A DNA stretch of 6,421 nt from an uncultured Lachnospiraceae bacterium (lineage in GTDB: Bacteria > Bacillota > Clostridia > Lachnospirales > Lachnospiraceae): NCBI GenBank assembly GCA_934418055.1, contig CAKRWX010000144.1, forward strand, positions 1-6,421, in the 5' to 3' direction. The notes under the pieces were generated by a model that was given only the letters and a program-made list of their open reading frames with translations, was not told the DNA's origin and ran no database searches. This document shows, piece by piece, positions 1-5,222 of this stretch. A program made the position numbers and the translations under genes. How positions within the stretch are numbered: position 1 is the first letter of the stretch; every line of letters starts with the position of its first letter.

Positions 1-501
1 GTTGTATTCATCGGACCGTGTGCAGCAAAGAAACTGGAGGCAATGCGCCGGACCGTTCGAAGCGAGGTGGATTTCGTACTGACCTTTGAGGAGATGGCAG
101 GTATCTTTGATGCGAAGCATGTAAACTTAGAGACCATCGAGGAAGATCCGGCAGGTGTTAACGATGCTTCCACAGATGGACGTAATTTTGCAGTCGCTGG
201 TGGTGTTGCAAAAGCAGTGACTAACGTTCTGAAGGAAAAATATCCGGATCTGGATGTAAAGGTTGTCAATGCAGAGGGACTGAAGGAATGTAAGAAGATG
301 ATGCAGCTGGCAAAAGCCGGTAAATATAATGGATATCTGCTGGAGGGTATGGCATGTCCGGGCGGCTGCGTAGCTGGAGCAGGAACCATGCAGGCCATCA
401 AGAAATCCCAGGCAGCGGTTAACATGTACGCGAACAAGGCAGGTCATAAGACTTCTGACGGAACCGAGCATGTAAAAGAGCTGGATAAGTTAGTTGATTA
501 A
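1..501 (+). CDS. [FeFe]-hydrogenase large subunit, C-terminal part (5' end outside window)
   Basis: Frame 1 is open from the first base to the TAA at 499-501, giving 166 residues. Family knowledge: this domain carries the H-cluster, which interconverts protons plus electrons and H2 in the cytoplasm, usually with reduced ferredoxin. Seen here: a P2-type motif, IGPCAAKKLE (Cys7, Lys10, Glu13), and a P3-type motif, EGMACPGGCVAGAGT (Met117, Cys119, Cys123). These supply three of the four cysteines that hold the cubane; the P1 motif lies upstream of the window. The P2 motif has Gly where catalytic M2/M3 enzymes have Met (MPCxxKxxE), and P3 ends GAGT instead of GGGQP. Both variations point away from the classical group A enzymes, towards group B or a sensory-type group. 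No small-subunit-like extension follows P3. The family call is secure; the subgroup is inference from motifs only. The stop codon overlaps the -35 box of the next promoter. Confidence 0.93.
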   Translation, partial: VVFIGPCAAKKLEAMRRTVRSEVDFVLTFEEMAGIFDAKHVNLETIEEDPAGVNDASTDGRNFAVAGGVAKAVTNVLKEKYPDLDVKVVNAEGLKECKKMMQLAKAGKYNGYLLEGMACPGGCVAGAGTMQAIKKSQAAVNMYANKAGHKTSDGTEHVKELDKLVD

Positions 502-522
502 AACCAGAGAGTGATATATAAT
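494..522 (+). promoter_or_regulatory. Near-consensus housekeeping (sigma-A-type) promoter
   Basis: TTGATT at 494-499, a 17-bp spacer, then a perfect TATAAT at 517-522. The -35 box overlaps the hydrogenase stop codon. Transcription should start near 529, which lies inside the 5' arm of the terminator hairpin at 527-572. This is the only good promoter seen upstream of the VanW-family gene, and would give a leader of about 96 nt. Confidence 0.65.
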
Positions 523-526
523 GGAG

Positions 527-579
527 ACCAGGAACAGAGTTGGAGTGGAGTACATCCAGGGCTGTTCCTGGTTTTCTTT
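527..579 (+). terminator. Intrinsic terminator after the hydrogenase gene, possibly also an attenuator
   Basis: ACCAGGAACAG (527-537) pairs perfectly over 11 bp with CTGTTCCTGGT (562-572), followed by a T-rich run, TTTTCTTT, at 572-579. The 24-nt loop can fold further (TGGA 541-544 with TCCA 555-558). A competing shorter hairpin, CCAGG 556-560 with CCTGG 567-571, uses the same T-run. It terminates hydrogenase transcripts. Because the promoter just upstream starts RNA near 529, it may also stop most of that RNA after about 50 nt. Confidence 0.75.
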
Positions 580-584
580 AGGTT

Positions 585-604
585 AGAACCGCACATCCGG
601 TTCT
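585..604 (+). promoter_or_regulatory. Leader hairpin just upstream of the VanW-family ribosome-binding site
   Basis: AGAACCG (585-591) pairs with CGGTTCT (598-604) over 7 bp with a 6-nt loop. It ends 8 nt before the GGGAG ribosome-binding site at 613-617. The following TTTAAAT is too short a T-run for a convincing terminator, so a leader structure seems likelier. Confidence 0.4.
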
Positions 605-624
605 TTAAATCAGGGAGTAGAATT

Positions 625-2304
625 ATGGTAAAAAAATCAGCATATAATGGGCCAAGAAATAGCAGAATGAAGAGACAAAAGGCCCGCAGAAGAAAGAAAA
701 TGATGATCCGGGCGGGGGCGGCAGCATTGTGCCTGGTGGCAGTGATCGGCGTCGTGTCTGGTATCCGGGCGATTGTTGGCGGTCATAAAGGCAAGGCCCA
801 GGATCCTGTGGCCAGCGTGGAGGAGACACTTCCAGAGAAATTAAAGGAGATCAACGGCATTTCCGTAAAAGGACTGGACTACGAGGAGACTGTGGCGGCC
901 CTGATTAAGGGTTATGACTGGAAACTGGCGGTTTCTTATGATGGGAAGACCGAAGAACTGGACAATCTGATCGAGGCCAGAGCCAGACAGTATCTGGATG
1001 AAGTCTGTATGAAAAACATGGAAGGTTCTTATACCTTTGATCTTCTGGATGTGGCAGAGCTGGCGAAAACAGAAGCAGAGCGGCTGGCTGGAATCTGGGA
1101 TCAGAAGCCGGAGAACAGTACTCTGGATCACTATGACGCGTCCAGCGGAAAGTTTGTATTTTCCGGCGGAAAGGACGGCGTGGTCATTGACCAGGAGAAA
1201 CTGGCAGCGGATATCAGTCAGGCGGTGAAGGATCAGAAGCTGAGCCAGACTTTAAGTGCGGAAGGTAATTTCCAGGCGGCAGATTCGGATGAGGCTGTCC
1301 AGGCAAAATATAAGACGCTGGAGACATTTACAACCAACACCACCAGCAATCCCAAGAGAAATACCAATGTCCGTCTGGCGGCAGAGGCGCTAAATGGAAC
1401 CATTGTGCAGCCGGGAGAGGAATTTTCCTTTAACCAGGTGATCGGACCGAGAACAGAGGAAAAGGGCTATCAGGCGGCGGCCGCTTATAACAGCGGCGAA
1501 GTGGTGCAGGAGACCGGAGGTGGTGTCTGCCAGATTTCCAGTACCCTGTACCGGGTGGTCTTTGAGACCGGAATGGAAGTGACTTACCGCCGTTCCCATA
1601 CCTTTGAGCCTAACTACGTGACGCCGGGACAGGACGCTACCATCAGCTGGGATATGCCGGATTTCCGGTTTGTGAACACCTCAGAGGGAGCCATCGGTAT
1701 CCGGGCCAGCTATGCGGATCAGAAAGCCACCGTTTCCATTTACGGAATTCCGGTTCTGGAAGATGGAGTGACCTGGAAGCTGTATTCGGAGAAGACGGAA
1801 GAAGGCGAGAAGCCGGAGCCTCAGTACGTGGAAGATCCGACTTTGGAGCCTGGCACGGAGAAGGTCAAGAGCAACGGAACCACAGGAAGTACCTGGGTGA
1901 CTTATAAGGTGGTTTATAAGGATGGCGTTGAAGTAGAGCGTGTGAAAGATCACGAGAAGATCTATAAAGGCCATGCGCCAGTGATCTTAAGAAATACAGG
2001 AACTACCCAGGTAACTGCCGGAGCCGGTGATGGAACGGCAGACGGCCAGACAACGGCAGCAGATGCTACCGCTGCGATTCCGGTCGATGGCATGGATGAT
2101 GAAACCCAGAGTGGAACCAGTCAGTCTGGCAATGACACTTCTACTAGCGGAAGCCAGGCGACCACAGAGGCCAGTGAGACGACTGCGGCGGAGACTGTAC
2201 AGACCACAGAGGCAGAGACCACTGTGATGGAGACGGAGGCAGTTGTGGCACCGGTGGAAAGTGTCAGCGAGACTGTCCAGCAGATTTCTCCGTTAGAACC
2301 ATAG
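625..2304 (+). CDS. Membrane-anchored VanW-family protein with G5 domain
   Basis: 559 residues from the ATG at 625, chosen because GGGAG (613-617) lies 7 nt upstream. A longer frame from a GTG at 511 would translate through the terminator hairpin. Order of parts: very basic N-terminus (residues 1-28, Lys/Arg-rich), one membrane segment (about 29-51), a region of about 180 residues matching the position of the PG_binding_4-type domain usual in this family, a VanW domain (about 233-373) with its hallmark GGGVCQISSTLY at 298-309, a G5-like domain (about 385-450), and a Thr/Ser/Glu/Ala-rich tail (458-559) with no sortase motif. The topology puts the bulk outside the cell at the wall. The biochemical role of VanW proteins is unsettled: the name comes from the vanB-type vancomycin-resistance cluster, but no van genes are present here, so this is not evidence of resistance. 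G5 domains are associated with binding N-acetylglucosamine-containing polymers. It is probably transcribed alone. Confidence 0.92.
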   Translation: MVKKSAYNGPRNSRMKRQKARRRKKMMIRAGAAALCLVAVIGVVSGIRAIVGGHKGKAQDPVASVEETLPEKLKEINGISVKGLDYEETVAALIKGYDWKLAVSYDGKTEELDNLIEARARQYLDEVCMKNMEGSYTFDLLDVAELAKTEAERLAGIWDQKPENSTLDHYDASSGKFVFSGGKDGVVIDQEKLAADISQAVKDQKLSQTLSAEGNFQAADSDEAVQAKYKTLETFTTNTTSNPKRNTNVRLAAEALNGTIVQPGEEFSFNQVIGPRTEEKGYQAAAAYNSGEVVQETGGGVCQISSTLYRVVFETGMEVTYRRSHTFEPNYVTPGQDATISWDMPDFRFVNTSEGAIGIRASYADQKATVSIYGIPVLEDGVTWKLYSEKTEEGEKPEPQYVEDPTLEPGTEKVKSNGTTGSTWVTYKVVYKDGVEVERVKDHEKIYKGHAPVILRNTGTTQVTAGAGDGTADGQTTAADATAAIPVDGMDDETQSGTSQSGNDTSTSGSQATTEASETTAAETVQTTEAETTVMETEAVVAPVESVSETVQQISPLEP

Positions 2305-2318
2305 AATAAAATGATTCG

Positions 2319-2369
2319 AATCCCGTTATTTTTCGTGCAATTTGCGTAGAATAACGGGATTTATATGTT
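2319..2369 (+). terminator. Terminator-like hairpin after the VanW-family gene
   Basis: AATCCCGTTATT (2319-2330) pairs perfectly over 12 bp with AATAACGGGATT (2350-2361). It starts 15 nt after the stop codon, with a 19-nt loop. The 3' flank (TTTATATGTT) is T-rich but interrupted, so termination may be leaky. Confidence 0.6.
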
Positions 2370-2374
2370 ATAAT
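2366..2374 (+). promoter_or_regulatory. Candidate upstream promoter of the lipoprotein gene (extended -10)
   Basis: TGTTATAAT: TG plus one base, then a perfect TATAAT at 2369-2374. I see no recognisable -35 box at the right spacing. Transcription would start near 2381, giving a leader of about 128 nt that includes both arms of the inverted repeat 2383-2393/2489-2499. Confidence 0.35.
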
Positions 2375-2431
2375 CTTCATTTTCCCGTAATGAAACTGAA
2401 AGAGAAATATCGTTTCTTCTTTTAGACTTTT

Positions 2432-2440
2432 TGATATAAT
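2432..2440 (+). promoter_or_regulatory. Candidate main promoter of the lipoprotein gene (extended -10)
   Basis: TGATATAAT: TG plus one base, then a perfect TATAAT at 2435-2440, preceded by a T-rich stretch. The -35 region is weak, as is common for extended -10 promoters. The start would be near 2447, about 62 nt before the ATG. Confidence 0.55.
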
Positions 2441-2461
2441 AAGCGTACCAAAAAGGAATGA

Positions 2462-2504
2462 TAATGATTCAACGGTGAAACCATGGAATCGTTACGGGAG
2501 GAGG
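2462..2504 (+). promoter_or_regulatory. Leader hairpin abutting a strong ribosome-binding site
   Basis: TAATGATTC (2462-2470) pairs with GAATCGTTA (2486-2494) over 9 bp including one G-U, with an inner GGT/ACC mini-stem around a GAA loop (2474-2482). The AGGAGG ribosome-binding site (2499-2504) follows 4 nt after the stem. The 3' arm can instead pair with an upstream copy of the 5' arm at 2383-2393. It may modulate lipoprotein translation; this is inference from base pairing only. Confidence 0.4.
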
Positions 2505-2508
2505 ATTC

Positions 2509-4146
2509 ATGATGAAAAAACATCTGGTAAGTACCGCATTGATCTGCGGAATGTTATCGGTTTCTATGTTAAATGGCTGCGGAAAGAAGGCCGCAGATGC
2601 GACTGCTGACACAACAGCAGTCCAGGAGAGCAGCGAGGAAAGTACGGAAGAGTCCAGTGCTGGAGTAGAGGAAAGCAGTGCTGCGGAAGAGACGAAGGCA
2701 GCGGATGATCAGACACGGACAGAGGATTCCGCTTCTGTTCCCGTATCCATTGATTATGCCTATGACGGTGACTGGAAAGACCAGAAGACGCTGATTTCCA
2801 GCAAGGTTGCACAGATCCATCTGATGGATGAGAACCATAAGAAGCTTCAGAAAGCCTTAGATGCGATGAATCAGAGCAGCCTGGACGATCAGAAAGCGGT
2901 CATGGATGAAAATAAGGAATACGCAGAGGAACAGTACGCTTCTAATCCGGATATGGAGGGCTATACCTTTAACCGGGATATGATTGTAACCCGTTCTGAT
3001 GAGACGGTATTGAGCTTGGCAGTGATGGAAAGCAGCTATCTTGGTGGTGCCCATCCATTTGGCATGACTACGGGAAGAACTTTCGATACTCAGACGGGAA
3101 AAGAACTTCCCTTAAAGGATGTGGTGACGGATTATGACAGTCTTTATGAGTATGTAAAGAAAAATCTGGAGGAAAATTATGATCAGTCCATGTTCTTCGA
3201 GGATTACCAGGACACTCTTCAGAAAATGTTTTACGATGAGAGCGGAGACTATGGAACCGTTCAGTGGACCATTTCCCAGACGGGACTGACCATTTACTTT
3301 AACCAGTATGACCTGGCACCATACGCAGCAGGAAGTCAGCAGGTGGAGATTCCTTTTAAGGACCAGCCGCAGCTGTTCCAGAGCAAATATGTGTTGGAGA
3401 AAGAGTCCTATGTCAAGGCTATGCGGGAATACTACACTTACCTGGCAGACGTCAATGGAGATGGGAAAGAGGAAGAGATTTCCTATTCTGTGGCCCGTGA
3501 TGAAGATGGGTTCGGCGGCGTGATCACCATTACCTGTGATGGACAGACTTTTGATACCAGTGAGGTTGGAAAAGAGGATTATGGCGCTTATGGAGCCTAT
3601 TCTTCCGAGGGTTTTCTGATGCACACCGAAGATGGAAGAACCTATCTGTATCTGCAGCATCTGGATGATAATGATTACCGCTATGTGAACGTGTTCCGCC
3701 TGGATCAGGAAACTCCATCTTATGTCGGTCACGTAGGCATGGCCTGGTACGACGCCCAGATCCTGGATCCAGATGCTTTTTCCCTGTACACAAGACTGGA
3801 TATTTTGGGAAGCTACTACGGCGCAAAGCGTTACCACATAGGGGAAGACGGCCTTCCAGCATCTGAGGATGAGGCATATCTGATCAATGGAAGCAGCACG
3901 CTTACCTCCACCAAGGACTTAGAAGTGACGATTCTTGGGGAAAATGGTTCCGAGACGAAAGCAACTGTTCCAGCGGGAACCGGCTATACCATATTCCGGA
4001 CCGATGGAGCCACTTACGCAGACGCCCATCTAACCGATGGCCGCGACTGCCGCATCCAGGTCCAGCCAGGAAGCAGGGGATGGGGCTGGGATATTGACGG
4101 TGTCAGTGAGGAGGAGTGTTTTGAGATGCTTCCTTACGCGGGATGA
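2509..4146 (+). CDS. Secreted lipoprotein with DUF4163/DUF3298 (RsiV/PdaC-like) module
   Basis: 545 residues from the ATG at 2509. The next codon (2512) is also ATG and lies 7 nt from AGGAGG (2499-2504) instead of 4, so it may be the real start. A lipoprotein signal (KKH, hydrophobic core, lipobox LNGC) predicts lipidation at Cys24 and anchoring on the outer face of the membrane. Next come a Ser/Glu-rich linker (about 30-75), a DUF4163-like part (about 78-190) containing GGAHP (179-183), and a DUF3298-like part (about 190-285) with FDTQTGKELPL and YDLAPYAAG. In Bacillus subtilis RsiV, DUF3298 binds lysozyme, and PdaC is a peptidoglycan deacetylase. Here there is no anti-sigma segment, no deacetylase domain and no sigma-factor gene nearby, so only a ligand-binding surface role is suggested. 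Residues 314-323 (DVNGDGKEEE) resemble a calcium-binding/FG-GAP loop. The last 200 residues are an extracellular module that I do not recognise. No terminator directly follows the stop. Confidence 0.88.
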   Translation: MMKKHLVSTALICGMLSVSMLNGCGKKAADATADTTAVQESSEESTEESSAGVEESSAAEETKAADDQTRTEDSASVPVSIDYAYDGDWKDQKTLISSKVAQIHLMDENHKKLQKALDAMNQSSLDDQKAVMDENKEYAEEQYASNPDMEGYTFNRDMIVTRSDETVLSLAVMESSYLGGAHPFGMTTGRTFDTQTGKELPLKDVVTDYDSLYEYVKKNLEENYDQSMFFEDYQDTLQKMFYDESGDYGTVQWTISQTGLTIYFNQYDLAPYAAGSQQVEIPFKDQPQLFQSKYVLEKESYVKAMREYYTYLADVNGDGKEEEISYSVARDEDGFGGVITITCDGQTFDTSEVGKEDYGAYGAYSSEGFLMHTEDGRTYLYLQHLDDNDYRYVNVFRLDQETPSYVGHVGMAWYDAQILDPDAFSLYTRLDILGSYYGAKRYHIGEDGLPASEDEAYLINGSSTLTSTKDLEVTILGENGSETKATVPAGTGYTIFRTDGATYADAHLTDGRDCRIQVQPGSRGWGWDIDGVSEEECFEMLPYAG

Positions 4147-4152
4147 TTGATG

Positions 4153-4164
4153 AAAACAAGAATC
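4153..4164 (+). repeat. 12-bp direct repeat, left copy
   Basis: AAAACAAGAATC, 6 nt after the lipoprotein stop codon. It is identical to 4891-4902, and the two copies bracket the XRE-family gene. Confidence 0.55.
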
Positions 4165-4225
4165 ATGGAAGATTTTAAAGAATTTAATCAGGACAGAAGT
4201 GTCTCTACAAATTTGGTTTATTAGA

Positions 4226-4234
4226 TGATATGAT
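4226..4234 (+). promoter_or_regulatory. Candidate extended -10 promoter of the XRE gene
   Basis: TGATATGAT: TG plus one base, then TATGAT at 4229-4234. No clear -35 box. The start would fall near 4241, at the beginning of the ribosome-binding site, so the leader would be only about 16 nt. The small palindrome GACA-gaag-TGTC at 4192-4203 upstream could be an operator, but is too short to call. Confidence 0.35.
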
Positions 4235-4256
4235 TGGGCTAAAGGAGGTTTGAAAA

Positions 4257-4880
4257 ATGGATGATTTTGGAAAAAATTTAAAAGAGCTGCGGATTGCGGC
4301 TGGAATCAGTCAAGCGGAATTAGCCAATCAATTGTATATCGCAGAAAAAACAATTCAGAGATATGAAAAAGGAGGAAAGAAACCGGACCGGGAGATTTTA
4401 GTTGAAATTGCTTCATATTTTAATGTGTCGACCGATTATTTATTAGGAACTAAAAGCTATAAAGAATTAATAAAAGAACGAAAAGAAAAATTGAGAGGTG
4501 CAGAGGGGTATAACGAACTGTACAGCCATTATCTCAAATGTTTAAATAACTATGAAATCGTAGAAGAGGCGACATATTATTGGATCTACATGGAAGAAGG
4601 CTATATGGGAGGACAAACGGAATGGATTGGTTGGGCAGATGACAAACGGACACAGGAAATCCGAAGATTGAGACCCGTAAAGCCACGAGAAGCAATCGAG
4701 TTATGTACGAGAGTGATTGGAAAACCGATGGTGATTAATCATATAGAAGATGCACTGGTTTTTCTTATCTATGGAGGACAAGCGATTGTACGTAAGGACA
4801 TATGTGAAAAATATTTATCATCATTTTTTGAAGATTATATCGGTCCCAGTCCAGAATTGAAAGTATTTGAAGAAATATAA
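4257..4880 (+). CDS. XRE-family HTH transcriptional regulator with unrecognised C-terminal domain
   Basis: 207 residues from the ATG at 4257, placed 8 nt after AAAGGAGG (4241-4248). Residues 6-63 form a Cro/C1-type helix-turn-helix: LKELRIAAGISQAELA, the recognition-helix region IAEKTIQRYEKGGKKPD, then the usual ILVEIASYFNVSTDYLLG ending. A Lys/Glu-rich helical linker (about 66-82) joins it to a domain of about 120 residues rich in aromatic and acidic residues (YYWIYMEEGY near 107-116, EWIGW near 122-126, LVFLIYGG near 167-174) that I do not recognise. It has no Ser/Lys autoprotease signature of the LexA/CI type and no metallopeptidase HExxH. The likely role is a DNA-binding repressor or regulator whose C-terminal domain mediates dimerisation or ligand sensing; its targets are unknown. 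Base composition is much more A+T-rich than the genes to its left. It is monocistronic, bracketed by a 12-bp direct repeat and closed by a strong terminator. Confidence 0.88.
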   Translation: MDDFGKNLKELRIAAGISQAELANQLYIAEKTIQRYEKGGKKPDREILVEIASYFNVSTDYLLGTKSYKELIKERKEKLRGAEGYNELYSHYLKCLNNYEIVEEATYYWIYMEEGYMGGQTEWIGWADDKRTQEIRRLRPVKPREAIELCTRVIGKPMVINHIEDALVFLIYGGQAIVRKDICEKYLSSFFEDYIGPSPELKVFEEI

Positions 4881-4890
4881 GCAAGAATTA

Positions 4891-4902
4891 AAAACAAGAA
4901 TC
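4891..4902 (+). repeat. 12-bp direct repeat, right copy
   Basis: AAAACAAGAATC, 10 nt after the XRE stop codon and one base before the terminator stem. Identical to 4153-4164; the spacing between copies is 738 bp. Confidence 0.55.
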
Positions 4903-4903
4903 G

Positions 4904-4951
4904 AAAAAGAGTATTGCAATCTGAATGCGGTTGGGTTGCGGTACTCTTTTT
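4904..4951 (+). terminator. Strong intrinsic terminator downstream of the XRE gene
   Basis: The 16-nt arm at 4904-4919 (AAAAAGAGTATTGCAA) pairs fully with 4936-4951 (TTGCGGTACTCTTTTT), including two G-U pairs, around a 16-nt loop and ending in five T. The flanking A-run and T-run make it potentially bidirectional. Confidence 0.88.
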
Positions 4952-5004
4952 GATGGTGGTGTCATGCATACGAATGAGTTTTGAACCTTTTGTTTGTTTT
5001 AATC

Positions 5005-5033
5005 TTGCATCTGTGAAAACTCTATGCTACACT
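5005..5033 (+). promoter_or_regulatory. Candidate promoter of the Rpn-family gene
   Basis: TTGCAT (5005-5010), 17-bp spacer, TACACT (5028-5033), with TG at 5025-5026 making an extended -10. Neither box is consensus but the spacing is ideal. The start would be near 5040, giving a leader of about 183 nt. Confidence 0.45.
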
Positions 5034-5040
5034 AAATCCA

Positions 5041-5121
5041 AGTAAAGCATTCCAACATTCTATATGGCTCTTCAAAGCCATTCTGATTCATGTATTTCTA
5101 AGGAATTTCAGTGCTTTTACT
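5041..5121 (+). promoter_or_regulatory. Foldable 5' leader of the Rpn-family gene
   Basis: AGTAAAGC (5041-5048) pairs with GCTTTTACT (5113-5121, one bulged T). Inside it TTCC (5050-5053) pairs with GGAA (5102-5105), and ATGGCT (5064-5069) pairs with AGCCAT (5076-5081). The nested stem begins almost exactly at the predicted transcription start. It matches no riboswitch class I recognise and could equally be a remnant of a small inverted-repeat element. Confidence 0.35.
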
Positions 5122-5222
5122 CAAACCCATATTCAGGAAAAAATCACCAAAGAACAAAAGCAGGGGGATTCCAAAACTGTTTTCTCCCATAACTCCAAAA
5201 TACGCAAAAGGAGGTATATGCC

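Larger units (their letters stand above)
4952..5222 (+). other. Gene-free spacer holding a promoter and a structured leader
   Basis: This 271-bp A+T-rich stretch has no credible gene. It contains the promoter at 5005-5033, a nested imperfect inverted repeat at 5041-5121, a small hairpin at 5163-5188 (GGGGGA with TCTCCC, one G-U pair) and the AAAGGAGG ribosome-binding site at 5207-5214. Nothing stands out between 4952 and 5004. Confidence 0.6.

Noticed and set aside
511..624. 38-codon N-terminal extension of the VanW-family gene starting at GTG 511.
   Set aside because: It would translate through the -10 box and the terminator hairpin, has no ribosome-binding site, and precedes an ATG with a good one; the N-terminus from 625 has the expected basic plus membrane-segment layout.
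625..2304. Vancomycin-resistance determinant because of the VanW domain.
   Set aside because: No vanH, ligase, vanX, vanR or vanS gene is present, and VanW domains are widespread in Clostridia outside resistance clusters.
3112..3837. 241-codon open frame on the minus strand.
   Set aside because: Lies wholly antisense to the lipoprotein gene, has no ribosome-binding site or recognisable domain, and is explained by the codon bias of the plus-strand gene.
4192..4203. Palindrome GACA-gaag-TGTC as an XRE operator.
   Set aside because: Only 4-bp arms and a single copy; not distinguishable from chance.
4150..4224. 24-codon ORF (begins MKTRIMEDF) between the lipoprotein and XRE genes.
   Set aside because: No ribosome-binding site, no recognisable product, and it overlaps the left direct repeat; length is unremarkable for chance in A+T-rich DNA.
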